Source of the DNA: Vreelandella nanhaiensis
Lineage (GTDB): Bacteria > Pseudomonadota > Gammaproteobacteria > Pseudomonadales > Halomonadaceae
DNA length: 64,000 nt
Assembly: GCF_003990185.1 (NCBI RefSeq)
Contig: NZ_RZHF01000015.1
Location: forward strand, 372,136-436,135
Direction of reading: 5' to 3'
The translations under genes were made by a program, and so were the position numbers. This document shows positions 18,899 through 27,319 of the stretch, piece after piece; positions within the stretch are counted from its first letter, which is position 1, and each line of letters begins with the position of its first letter. The notes below the pieces were generated by a model. That model worked only from the letters and a program-made list of their open reading frames with translations, ran no database searches and had not been told where the DNA came from.

Positions 18899-18920
18899 GC
18901 CGCCAGCTTAAGCTGGCGGC
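18899..18920. repeat. Perfect 22-bp palindrome between SBP and permease genes
   Basis: GCCGCCAGCTT followed directly by its reverse complement, starting 12 nt after the SBP stop and ending 22 nt before the permease GTG. As RNA it forms a strong hairpin and may protect or attenuate the SBP message. Confidence 0.75.
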
Positions 18921-18931
18921 GGTAAGGGAAA

Positions 18932-19927
18932 TTAGTCAGCAAGGTCGCCTAAGCTTTCAATGTTGGAACGCTCGCGGGTGACCACCTGGATGACTTCGGG
19001 ATAGATGTGGCCGATAAAGGCGACATTACCGATAGCACCACCGTCGAACTCGCCACGGCCTTCAACTGCATCTTGAGCGGGCGCGTGAACAGTCATACCC
19101 AGGTCCATACTATTGTCACGGATACTTACCAGGTTCTCGATAGAGGCGCCGGTTTCGATGTTGGTAAAGTTCTGACCATCCAGATAACGGTTCCAAATGG
19201 TGGCCATCTCGCCACCCAGCGGGTAGTACGTACCGCCCTGGCTACCGGTACCCAGGATAAACTCACTCTTGGGTTCGACATTACCAAGCTCGGCCACCGG
19301 GTTGTTGACGGTCAGACCCTGCTCTTCGTAATAGCGCTTGGCGCCTGGGTGGATAGGCAAGCCTTCTGAGCCATTCAAAGCATTTTCCAGCGTCATGAAT
19401 GCCGATTGAGCGTGGGTATTCTCTTCGGCATGTTCGTGCATCAGGCGCGCCAGTTCATAACCCAGCTCGTCATCAATGGTTTGCGTGTTACCCACCAAAA
19501 TGGCATAGGCAGTGATTGTTTCGACATCCTCTTCCTGGAAATCGTAACTATTGGCCGGAATCGTAAAGCGCTTATAGGCACTATTGGCTTCAATATAATC
19601 AATTGCGTCATCGCTTAGGCCTATTAAGCGGACATCGCCACTAGAGGCTTGCAGGTTTTCGATACTGCCTGAGGGCAACCCAAGGATGCCGATTGAAATA
19701 TCGATATTGCCATCCTGTACCCCATCAAGTGCGGCACCAAAACCTTCCTGGTACGTATTGTACTTGTCGCTCTTGATGCCGTAAGCATCAAACAGCAGTT
19801 GGGAGACGCTTTGCGTCGTACTGGCCGGAGGCCCAATAGCAATATTGGGCTTGCTTTCGCTACTGCATCCAGCGAGTAGAAGACCGGCGCTTAGGCCACA
19901 GAAGGTCTTGGACAGGGAAGGCTTCAT
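18932..19927 (-). CDS. TAXI family TRAP solute-binding lipoprotein, circularly permuted
   Basis: Periplasmic binding protein for the TRAP permease encoded just downstream. A lipoprotein signal peptide ends at LLLAGC (Cys21). Normal TAXI proteins run: ligand-site glycine motif (GTGSxGGTYYP), YPEV...DL, then GxxGSxT...EAYG, then LPIHPGAxRFYKEAG at the C-terminus. Here the order is reversed in two blocks: residues 27-205 (IAIGPPASTTQ ... SEGLPIHPGAKRYYEEQGL) come first, then residues 223-331 (FILGTGSQGGTYYPLGG ... IYPEVIQVV ... ESLGDLAD, stop). A ~17-residue linker joins the old C- and N-termini. The whole protein is present, in one open frame of 331 residues. No leftover half is seen on either side. 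Confidence 0.88.
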   Translation of the reverse strand: MKPSLSKTFCGLSAGLLLAGCSSESKPNIAIGPPASTTQSVSQLLFDAYGIKSDKYNTYQEGFGAALDGVQDGNIDISIGILGLPSGSIENLQASSGDVRLIGLSDDAIDYIEANSAYKRFTIPANSYDFQEEDVETITAYAILVGNTQTIDDELGYELARLMHEHAEENTHAQSAFMTLENALNGSEGLPIHPGAKRYYEEQGLTVNNPVAELGNVEPKSEFILGTGSQGGTYYPLGGEMATIWNRYLDGQNFTNIETGASIENLVSIRDNSMDLGMTVHAPAQDAVEGRGEFDGGAIGNVAFIGHIYPEVIQVVTRERSNIESLGDLAD

Positions 19928-20257
19928 ATTAACTCCTGCTAATAAAATTAATTATAATGATTCAGTGCTGCTCATTGCGGTGTAAAGCCTGAGCTTCAAG
20001 GGGATAAGCGGCTAAACACAAGCGGAAAATGGACTGGCTATTGTTCACATACAAAGCGCGACAGACAAAAGAAATTAAGTTGCGTACGCATTCCATTTTC
20101 TCATGATTCGAGTGAAAACGGATCATCAGCGGATTAAAAATACGCATCTTGGCAAAATTAAATTTTTTAACCGCTCTATAGTGAGAGGGGGGCTAGGCGT
20201 GCATTGCCCTATAAGGAAAGTGACTTGTGAAAGGATGATTGTATTCGATGAGGGAAT
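19928..20257. other. Non-coding region upstream of the TAXI operon
   Basis: About 390 bp separate the SBP start from the BCCT stop. It is AT-rich next to the SBP start (TAATAAAATTAATTATAATGATT) and should hold the promoter of the TAXI operon on the minus strand. I see no gene in it. Confidence 0.5.
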
Positions 20258-20281
20258 GCATAGCCTCCATTGAGGCCATGC
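20258..20281 (-). terminator. Candidate terminator after the BCCT gene
   Basis: 10-bp stem with one G-U pair (20258-20267 with 20272-20281) about 40 nt beyond the BCCT stop. No T run follows on the minus strand, so the call is weak. Confidence 0.4.
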
Positions 20282-20321
20282 AAATCTTTGAATGAACTTG
20301 AAGGTGTGTGTTTGCTAGCTA

Positions 20322-21875
20322 TCAATCAATCAGGCCCTGCTCACGCGCCATGGCGAACGCGGCCTTGGGGCCATCCCAGAGTGAGGGCAGCAGTATCAGC
20401 GATACCGGCACGGCGGTGATCACGATGAATTGCTGCAGCGCGGCGATCTGACCTTCACGCATGGCCAGCAGCACCGCAGCCATGATCGTCATGATCACGC
20501 CCCAGAAGGCGCGTAGAAATGGGCTGGGCTCGTCGTGGCCAGCACCGACCATGGCAATGGAGTAGCTCATGGAGTCGCCGGTGGTGGCCACGAAGATGGT
20601 CGTCAGCAGCAGGATTGCCAGCGCCATCCAGGTGCCGCCGGGTAACGCCTGGGCCAAGGCGAGCGTGGCGATGTCGAACTGAAAGTTCGTCAGCGCATCG
20701 GTCAGGTCGATCACGCCGGTCAACTGGTAGTAAATGCCCGAGCCGCCCAGCAGCGTGAACCAGACCGTGGTGGCGATGGGGGCGATGACCGCCACGGCCA
20801 GAATCATCTCGCGAATGGTGCGCCCGCGGGAGATGCGCGCCATGAAGATCGCCATCAAGGGCGCAAAGGCGATGAACCAGGCGTAGAAGAACACGATCCA
20901 CCACTGCATCCAATCCGCCGGCGCGGTTTCCGCTGTCATGGTGACCATCTTGAAGAAGTCGTCCAGGTACGTACCCATGCCAGCAAAGTAGCTATTGAAC
21001 AGAAACAGCGTCGGTCCGAACAAAAAGATGACCGCGCCGATGCCCAGCGCCAGCATGACGTTGAAGCGGCTCAGAAGCTGCATGCCCTTGTGCACACCAC
21101 TGACCGCGGAAAGTACGTACACCATGCCCAGGGTCGCCAGAACCAAAAGCCGTGTAACGAAGGTGTTGGGCAGCCCAAACAGCACCTCGAGGCCATGGCT
21201 GACCTGGGTAGCCAGAAAACCGACCGGCCCGACGGTACCCGCCACCACCGCCAGTACGCAGCAGGTATCCACGACACCACCCAGCGGGCCACGCATCAAG
21301 CGCTCGCCGAATAACGGGTAGAGCAGAGTGCGCGGTTGCAGCGGCTGGCCTTTTTCGTAGTGAGCGTGGGCCAGCACGATCGCGGTGAGCGACCCAAGAA
21401 TTGCCCAGCCGACGAACCCCCAATGGGTGAACGACTGCGCCAGTGCCCCGGGCACTGCGGCGGCCACGCCCGGGTCGGTATCAAAGGCGGGCGGCACGTT
21501 CACGAAGTGATAGATTGGCTCACCGGCGGCGAAAAAGACGCCACCGCCGCCCAGCAGCGTACACAGGATGATCGAAAGCCACTTGAAGGTACTCAACTCC
21601 GGTGCATCCAGGTTGCCGATCTTGGCGTTGCCGGCCGGGGTCAGTGCAAGCCCGATGGCGATAAAGAACGTCAACAGCATCAGAAACTGGAAGTAGGTAC
21701 CGAAGGTCAACGCGCTCCAGGCAAAACCCTGGCTGATCGAGTTGGCGACAAGGTCCAGATCGTAAAAGGAAAGCGCTAGAAAAAGCACGATGAATCCAAT
21801 GCTTAGCGTGAGTACGATAGGATCGCCAAGCGAAGATTGCGTTTGGCGGTCGGCATCAGAGGCCGATTGAGTCAT
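20322..21875 (-). CDS. BCCT family betaine/carnitine/choline transporter
   Basis: Sodium- or proton-coupled importer of quaternary ammonium compounds, 517 residues with about 12 membrane spans. The family features are visible: GGGGVFFAAGEPIYHF (in the first repeat), the conserved region around FVGWAILGSL, and the tryptophan-rich WMQWWIVFFYAWFIAFAPLMAIFMARISRGRTIREM (about 332-367). In halophiles such proteins bring in compatible solutes such as glycine betaine, but the substrate is not fixed by the sequence, and the long osmosensing C-terminal tail of BetP is missing. Single gene. Confidence 0.93.
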   Translation of the reverse strand: MTQSASDADRQTQSSLGDPIVLTLSIGFIVLFLALSFYDLDLVANSISQGFAWSALTFGTYFQFLMLLTFFIAIGLALTPAGNAKIGNLDAPELSTFKWLSIILCTLLGGGGVFFAAGEPIYHFVNVPPAFDTDPGVAAAVPGALAQSFTHWGFVGWAILGSLTAIVLAHAHYEKGQPLQPRTLLYPLFGERLMRGPLGGVVDTCCVLAVVAGTVGPVGFLATQVSHGLEVLFGLPNTFVTRLLVLATLGMVYVLSAVSGVHKGMQLLSRFNVMLALGIGAVIFLFGPTLFLFNSYFAGMGTYLDDFFKMVTMTAETAPADWMQWWIVFFYAWFIAFAPLMAIFMARISRGRTIREMILAVAVIAPIATTVWFTLLGGSGIYYQLTGVIDLTDALTNFQFDIATLALAQALPGGTWMALAILLLTTIFVATTGDSMSYSIAMVGAGHDEPSPFLRAFWGVIMTIMAAVLLAMREGQIAALQQFIVITAVPVSLILLPSLWDGPKAAFAMAREQGLID

Positions 21876-21960
21876 TAATATACCTTTTGGGTGGCAAGAA
21901 GAGCGGTGCCCAAGCGGGCATTAAGAGACGTGATGCAGCCAGCGTGTGCGGCATACAGCT

Positions 21961-21989
21961 AAAAAAAAGCGCCATTCATTGAATGGCGC
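21961..21989 (-). terminator. Rho-independent terminator, minus strand
   Basis: Perfect 10-bp stem (21969-21978 with 21980-21989) followed by eight T on the minus strand. It ends transcripts from the DUF481 gene about 200 nt upstream, before the BCCT gene. The near-absent loop (centre of one base) means the innermost pairs would open. Confidence 0.72.
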
Positions 21990-22196
21990 GAGGACAGGAA
22001 ACTGCGGCTAGTATATCGTGGCTATAGACCAAAGTCGAATGTGATCGTTTTTGGTGCTTGAAAAGAGCCGTTGCACCACATTGGCGCTCTATATGATAGG
22101 CAATGCTTTATTTAATCAAACCGTTGGAAAATTAAAGGTAAGCAAGCCTGACTGCGTGTTGGCTCACCTTCACAGCGCTAAGCGCTATCTGAGCAC

Positions 22197-22973
22197 TTAC
22201 CAGCGATAGAGCAACGAGGCGCTGGTGGTGGTGTCGGTACGCACGCTGGTGTCGTCCGGCGGCTGAGAGTTGTGTTTGATCTCATGGGACAAGCGCAGCG
22301 ACATTCGTGAGTTAAGCCGTGCGGTTAGCGCGGTAAGCGACCTGGCCGTGGTGTTTTGTTGGGTGTACTCTACCGACATTTCCTGCTCGATATCGGCGTA
22401 ATCTGAAAATCCCCAGCGATAGGCGAGCGCCGAGTAGGCCACGGCGAGGCGCTCATTATCATCATCGCGCAAGCGGTCATTACGATAGCCGGGCCCTGCC
22501 TCGAGCGATAACGAGTGCCGTGAACCTTCAAGCAACTGGCGCCCGTAACCGCCAATCACCGAAAGCTGCTGGTCGTAGCCGGCAAAGCGGTCCTTTTCCC
22601 AGCGGGCAAAACCAAACAGATAGTGCGGGCCGCTAAAGTCGTAGCGTTCGCGGCCTGCGAGCAGGTACTGCTCGGCGCTGGTTTCACCATTCTTGCTTAC
22701 ATTGCGCACCTCACCGCGCAGCGAGTGGGTAAGGTCACCGGTCAGCCAGGTTAGGCGGGTTTTACCGATCAGCGTCTGGCTGTTGGTATTGCCTGAAAGG
22801 TGAGTAAAACCCAGTTCAGCATCGCCGCTAAAAATCGGCGCATCTTCAGTGGGTGGGGGCGGGGCGTAAAATGGGGTCGCGGCCGCCGAGTTGACCAATA
22901 ACGTACTGGAAAAGATGGTACCTACGAACAGTAAACAGACCGACGAAACAACACGCTTAAATATGCTGGGCAC
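22197..22973 (-). CDS. DUF481 family outer-membrane protein (YdiY-like)
   Basis: 258-residue exported protein with a signal peptide (first ~33 residues, ending SAAA) and a short proline-rich stretch (FYAPPPPTED). The rest alternates as amphipathic beta strands and ends in an aromatic residue (LLYRW), as outer-membrane beta-barrels do. Members of DUF481 are called putative salt-induced outer-membrane proteins, but their function is not known. A terminator lies about 200 nt downstream. Divergent from the sensor kinase gene. Confidence 0.85.
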   Translation of the reverse strand: MPSIFKRVVSSVCLLFVGTIFSSTLLVNSAAATPFYAPPPPTEDAPIFSGDAELGFTHLSGNTNSQTLIGKTRLTWLTGDLTHSLRGEVRNVSKNGETSAEQYLLAGRERYDFSGPHYLFGFARWEKDRFAGYDQQLSVIGGYGRQLLEGSRHSLSLEAGPGYRNDRLRDDDNERLAVAYSALAYRWGFSDYADIEQEMSVEYTQQNTTARSLTALTARLNSRMSLRLSHEIKHNSQPPDDTSVRTDTTTSASLLYRW

Positions 22974-23065
22974 CCAACGCCTCCCTTAATGACATAAAAG
23001 ATGGCGATTAACGCCGCCTAACTGCGCATGTCATAATGACGTTGTCGCGCACCTTGAGTTCCACC

Positions 23066-24739
23066 ATGACTGATTCCCGCCCCCGTACCTTAGCTGAATT
23101 ACAGCGCTGGCGCCGTACCCGCGCTAAACGGCGCTGGTATAAACGTAGCTTTCGGTTACAGGTAATGCTGCTGGTGGGCCTGCTGCTGGCCGGCATGCTA
23201 CTGGCTCAGGGCACATATCTCAATCATCGCAAGGCGGATATCATCAACCATCAGATGGGCGAGCGGGCGCTGGCCGTGGCCAAGACGGTGGCGGGAATGC
23301 CGCAAATCATCAACGCTTTTGCCACGCCTGACCCGGCAATGATCATTCAGCCGCTCGCCGAACGGGTACGTCAGGAAACCGGCGCCCGCTACGTAGTGGT
23401 CGGCAATGCGCAGTCGATTCGCTATTCACATCCTGTGCCTGAGCGGCTTGGTGAACCCATGGTCGGCGGCGATAACGACCAGGCGCTGATTTACGGCCAA
23501 TCCTACGTGTCTAAGGCGACCGGTACGTTGGGTACCGCTATGCGCGGTAAAACCCCTATTTGGGATGAAGAGGGCAATATTATCGGCGTGGTGTCTGTCG
23601 GCTTTATGATGGATCGGGTCGAGATGGACGCTGCCCGATACACAAACTTTGGCTGGGTGCTCGTCGCGCTGATGATTGCTTTGGGCTTTGCTGGTGCGTA
23701 CTGGCTATCCCAGCATCTTAAGAAGGTGATTCTGGGCCTTGAGCCCTATGAAATCGCCCGGCTGGCCATGGAGAAAGAGGCCATTTTGCAATCCATCCAT
23801 GAGGGAATTCTGGCGGTCAACCGCGATGGCCATATTACCTTGGTCAACCAGCAGGCCAGGCGCTTTCTCAATCTGCCCGATGAGCATGTCATGCTGGGCC
23901 AGCCGATCCAGGAGGTGGTCCCCAATACCCGCTTATTGGAAGTGCTCAAACACGGCGAGCAGGAGTTTGATCAACAGATGTGGCTAGGGGACCACCCCGC
24001 GGTAGTCAACCGGGTGCCCATCCTGCATGACGGGGAAATCGAAGGCGCAGTGGCCACGTTTCGAAGCCGCCGGGAAATCATCGATCTCTCCCAGGCGCTT
24101 ACTCAGGCCAGCCGCGATGTGGATATGCTGCGCGCTCAGGCGCACGAGTTTTCCAATAAGCTGTACACCATTTCCGGGTTGCTGCAGCTTAAACGTGTAG
24201 ATGAAGCGCTGGCGCTGATCCATCAGGAGACTGAACGCGCCCAGGCCCAGATGAGTTTCTTGATGCGCCACGTGGCCGATACCGTGCTCAGCGGTACGTT
24301 ACTGGGTAAACTGACCCGAGCGCGTGAGCTGGGCGTGGCCATGGAGATTGATGAGCAAAGCTCGCTCTCCTGCCCGCTTACGCCCACCGGTCAGGAAGTT
24401 ATGATGAGTGTGGTGGGCAACCTGTTGGATAACGCCTGCCACGCGGCGCTGAATGGGCCTAACGGAAAAGTGCCCAAGGTGCGGCTGTTTCTTACCGACC
24501 TTGGCGAACAGCTGCTGGTGGAGGTTGAAGACAATGGCCCCGGGGTGCCCGAGGTCCATGCTGAATCAATATTTCAGGAAGGTTTTTCCACCAAGGCCGG
24601 CAAGCATTGCGGAATTGGACTGTCACTGGTGGCACGCCTGTGCCGCCAGCATGGGGGGGCGGTGGCGCTTGAGGAGAGTGAGCTGGGGGGCGCGTGCTTT
24701 ATCGCCGTACTGGACCGCTCGCTATGTGCCGCACCCTGA
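23066..24739 (+). CDS. Sensor histidine kinase, CitA/DcuS family
   Basis: Membrane kinase of 557 residues that senses a carboxylate outside the cell. One membrane segment (about 32-51) and a second (about 198-217) enclose a periplasmic PAS-like sensor domain (RYVVVGNAQSIRYSHPVPERLG, GVVSVGFMMDRV). A cytosolic PAS domain follows (ILAVNRDGHITLVNQQARRFL), then the phospho-acceptor motif AHEFSNKLYTISGLLQL typical of this family, the N box GNLLDNACHAAL and the G boxes EDNGPGVP and GIGLSLV. Start taken at ATG 23066; an in-frame ATG at 23036 lacks a ribosome site. With the next gene it forms a two-component pair placed directly before tctCBA. Confidence 0.92.
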   Translation: MTDSRPRTLAELQRWRRTRAKRRWYKRSFRLQVMLLVGLLLAGMLLAQGTYLNHRKADIINHQMGERALAVAKTVAGMPQIINAFATPDPAMIIQPLAERVRQETGARYVVVGNAQSIRYSHPVPERLGEPMVGGDNDQALIYGQSYVSKATGTLGTAMRGKTPIWDEEGNIIGVVSVGFMMDRVEMDAARYTNFGWVLVALMIALGFAGAYWLSQHLKKVILGLEPYEIARLAMEKEAILQSIHEGILAVNRDGHITLVNQQARRFLNLPDEHVMLGQPIQEVVPNTRLLEVLKHGEQEFDQQMWLGDHPAVVNRVPILHDGEIEGAVATFRSRREIIDLSQALTQASRDVDMLRAQAHEFSNKLYTISGLLQLKRVDEALALIHQETERAQAQMSFLMRHVADTVLSGTLLGKLTRARELGVAMEIDEQSSLSCPLTPTGQEVMMSVVGNLLDNACHAALNGPNGKVPKVRLFLTDLGEQLLVEVEDNGPGVPEVHAESIFQEGFSTKAGKHCGIGLSLVARLCRQHGGAVALEESELGGACFIAVLDRSLCAAP

Positions 24740-24774
24740 TCGTTTAAACGACCACGACGGCAAGAGGAAACGTG

Positions 24775-25506
24775 ATGTCTGCAACGCAATACGGCATTTT
24801 GGTCGTTGAAGACGATTTTCGCATTGCTGATATTCATAAAGCGTTTATCGAACAAAGCGAAGGTTTTTATATTGCAGGCGTTGCCCGCAACGGCGGCGAA
24901 GCCAAAGCGCTGATGGCGGAGCATGCCAACAAAATACATCTGGTACTCTTGGATGCCTACCTGCCTGACGTCGAAGGCCTGGAGCTTTTATGGGCGATCA
25001 GGCGCGACTATATCCATGTGGATATCGTCATGGTTACCGCCGCCCGCGAGGTGGAAACCATCAGTGAGGCGCTGCGTGGTGGCGTGTTTGACTACTTGAT
25101 CAAGCCCATTGAAGCGGCCCGTATGGAGCAGATGCTGACCCGTTTTCGCCGCGAGCGCGAAGCGCTTGCTGGGCGCAACGAGATGAATCAGGACGAGCTG
25201 GATCATGTGTTTACCCGGCTGCAGCCGGGGGACGCGCCGCGCCAGACCTCAAATGCCCTGCCCAAGGGCATTGATCGGCTGACCTTACGCCGGGTGGTGG
25301 AAGCTCTGGCTGCCGAGGCGATGCCGCTAACCGCCATGCAGGTTGCCCGGGTCATGGGGGCTAGCCGCTCTACCGCTCGACGGTATCTGGAGTTTCTTGT
25401 TGCAGAGCGTGGGGTTAGTGCAGAGCTTGGCTATGGCGATGTAGGCCGCCCAGAGCGACGCTATCGGCTGCTTGAGACAGCTCACGATTGGCTTGAATCG
25501 CTTTAG
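24775..25506 (+). CDS. Response regulator, CitB/DcuR type
   Basis: 243-residue partner of the preceding kinase. The receiver domain has the acidic pair VVEDD, the phosphorylated aspartate in LLDAYLPDVEG, the conserved Thr in MVTAA and Lys in LIKPI. The C-terminal domain carries a helix-turn-helix (LTAMQVARVMGASRSTARRYLEFL), as in CitB/DcuR regulators. Start at ATG 24775, 7 nt after AGAGG; a GTG directly before it is the other option. Expected to activate the tctCBA operon, whose promoter region holds a nested inverted repeat. Confidence 0.92.
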   Translation: MSATQYGILVVEDDFRIADIHKAFIEQSEGFYIAGVARNGGEAKALMAEHANKIHLVLLDAYLPDVEGLELLWAIRRDYIHVDIVMVTAAREVETISEALRGGVFDYLIKPIEAARMEQMLTRFRREREALAGRNEMNQDELDHVFTRLQPGDAPRQTSNALPKGIDRLTLRRVVEALAAEAMPLTAMQVARVMGASRSTARRYLEFLVAERGVSAELGYGDVGRPERRYRLLETAHDWLESL

Positions 25507-25538
25507 CTCGCACATTAGTTCGTATTCATTGATGTGCC

Positions 25539-25591
25539 GTGAACAAAATGAACAAAATGCCCACAAAGAACATTTTGTTTTTTATGTTCAC
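25539..25591. promoter_or_regulatory. Nested inverted repeats upstream of tctCBA
   Basis: GTGAACA (25539-25545) pairs with TGTTCAC (25585-25591), and inside it AACAAAATG (25551-25559) pairs with CATTTTGTT (25571-25579). AACAAAATG occurs twice in tandem on the left side. It is a likely binding region for the adjacent response regulator, 100 nt before tctC. Confidence 0.55.
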
Positions 25592-25690
25592 AAGCTTGTC
25601 GTAGAGGGCAGGCGTCTTCTAACGTTCGCGGCGTAACCACGACATAATAACAGTGGACCACACAACAACATTTAAATGTGGAGAACGCCA

Positions 25691-26689
25691 ATGACTTCGC
25701 TTTCGCTTAAGCGCTTAGCCGTGATCGCCCTACCGATGGCTGCTCTGGCAGGCATGATGACATCTGCCCAGGCACAAGAGTGGACGCCGAGCAAATCGAT
25801 CGAGTTTGTTGCACCCGCCAATCCGGGTGGCGGCTGGGATACGCTGGTACGCACCATGTCGCGTGTTATTCAGCAAGAAGGACTGGCTGACAAGAACTTT
25901 GCCGCCATTAACGTGCCCGGCGGCGGTGGTGCGGTGGCCTGGGCGCAGATCGCCCGTGATAGCGGTAACCCGCACAAACTGTTTGCCACCAGCCCGCCAA
26001 TGATCCTGGTGCCGCTTGCCGGTGCATCGCGCTACGATCACACCGACTTCACGCCGGTGGCACGCATCAATACCGACTACTCGATCATTCTGGTAGCTGC
26101 GGACTCTGAGTATCAGGACCTTAACGATCTGTTTGCCGCACTCAAAGAGAACCCCCGCCTGAGCGTGGGTGGTGGCAGCGCGCCGGGATCGATGGATCAC
26201 ATTTCCGTGGCTGGACTTGCTTCGGCGGCGGGCCTTGATGCTTCAAGCGTTAACTACATCCCGTTCTCGGGCGGTGGCGACGCCATGACCAACCTGATGG
26301 GCGGGCATATTGAAGCGGTCATCACCGGTGCTGGTGAGTCCGTAGGCCAGCTCGGTGAAGGCAGCCAGTTGCGCGCCTTGGGCGTATCTGCCGAAGAGCG
26401 TCTGGGTGGTGCGTTAGCTGACGTGCCTACCTACCAGGAACAGGGTATCGATTACACCTTCGATATCTGGCGTGGCGTGATGGGCGCCCCGGATATGCCT
26501 GAGGAAGCGGTCACCTACTACGAAGACCTGTTCGCTGAGATGCTGGAAACCGACGCCTGGCGTCAGGCAAGCGACCAGTTGGGCTGGATCGATGCTTATC
26601 AGAACAGTGAAGAGTTTGGTGCCTTCCTTGATGAGCAGCAAGAGCAGTTCAGCAGCGTGCTGAGCGACCTCGGCCTGCTGCGTCAATAA
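25691..26689 (+). CDS. tctC: Tripartite tricarboxylate transporter binding protein
   Basis: Periplasmic receptor of a TTT-family carboxylate transporter (citrate, tricarballylate or similar). 332 residues with a signal peptide ending SAQAQ. The family pattern is clear: IEFVAPANPGGGWDTLVRTM (about 36-55), NVPGGGGAVAW, and GGGSAPGSMDHI (about 158-169). Start at ATG 25691 with GGAGAA upstream; the in-frame GTG at 25676 is less likely. It is followed by a 9-bp hairpin and then tctB, and preceded by the two-component genes. Confidence 0.93.
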   Translation: MTSLSLKRLAVIALPMAALAGMMTSAQAQEWTPSKSIEFVAPANPGGGWDTLVRTMSRVIQQEGLADKNFAAINVPGGGGAVAWAQIARDSGNPHKLFATSPPMILVPLAGASRYDHTDFTPVARINTDYSIILVAADSEYQDLNDLFAALKENPRLSVGGGSAPGSMDHISVAGLASAAGLDASSVNYIPFSGGGDAMTNLMGGHIEAVITGAGESVGQLGEGSQLRALGVSAEERLGGALADVPTYQEQGIDYTFDIWRGVMGAPDMPEEAVTYYEDLFAEMLETDAWRQASDQLGWIDAYQNSEEFGAFLDEQQEQFSSVLSDLGLLRQ

Positions 26690-26716
26690 ACACCCTATAG
26701 AGCAATACTGTGCTAT

Positions 26717-26740
26717 CCCAGCGGCCCATGTGCCGCTGGG
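26717..26740. repeat. Hairpin between tctC and tctB
   Basis: Perfect 9-bp stem CCCAGCGGC / GCCGCTGGG with a 6-base loop, 27 nt after the tctC stop and without a T run. Likely an mRNA stabiliser or attenuator that favours receptor over permease. Confidence 0.65.
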
Positions 26741-26798
26741 TACGTCTGTTCGTGACTTCTGTCCGTGACGACTAAGCGTGTGCTCCCGGAGAATTCCA

Positions 26799-27281
26799 AT
26801 GACTAAATTGAATACCAACCAGTGGCTGGCGGTGGTACTGGCGCTCTTCGCTGCTGCCTATTTGGCCATGGCGTGGCAAGTGCCTACGTTTCCGTTGCCA
26901 CGCCCGGTCGACTCTGACCTTTTCCCCAAGGTGCTGGGCGTCGCTCTTCTGCTGCTGGCGGTCTTGCTGTTCTTTGAAAAGCCTGGCGCGATAGCTGGCG
27001 CGGATGAGATTGACAAAGAAGCCACTCAAGGCCCACTGCTGCTCACCCCTTGGGCGCGTGTTGTTGTCACGTCACTGGCGATTGCTGCGTATGCGCTGCT
27101 GCTAGTGCCGTTAGGGTTTGTCCTGGCCTCCACGCTGTTATGCGTTGGTTTGACAGCCTATTACGGCTATCGCCGCCTAACGGTCAACATTGCCACGTCG
27201 CTGGGGGTGGTTTTAGCCCTCTATCTCACCATGACGCGGGTGATGGATGTATATCTACCGACTGGCGTTTTGCCTTTCTAA
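26799..27281 (+). CDS. tctB: Tripartite tricarboxylate transporter small subunit
   Basis: Small membrane component of the TTT system, 160 residues with four hydrophobic segments (about 8-26, 44-60, 83-105 and 120-148) and the usual poor sequence conservation. PRPVDSDLFPKVLG after the first span is typical of TctB. A GGAGA site stands before ATG 26799. Lies between tctC and tctA. Confidence 0.87.
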   Translation: MTKLNTNQWLAVVLALFAAAYLAMAWQVPTFPLPRPVDSDLFPKVLGVALLLLAVLLFFEKPGAIAGADEIDKEATQGPLLLTPWARVVVTSLAIAAYALLLVPLGFVLASTLLCVGLTAYYGYRRLTVNIATSLGVVLALYLTMTRVMDVYLPTGVLPF

Positions 27282-27319
27282 ACAAGCCGTTTTAGCAGGT
27301 CTTTAAGAGGGTAACTCCC

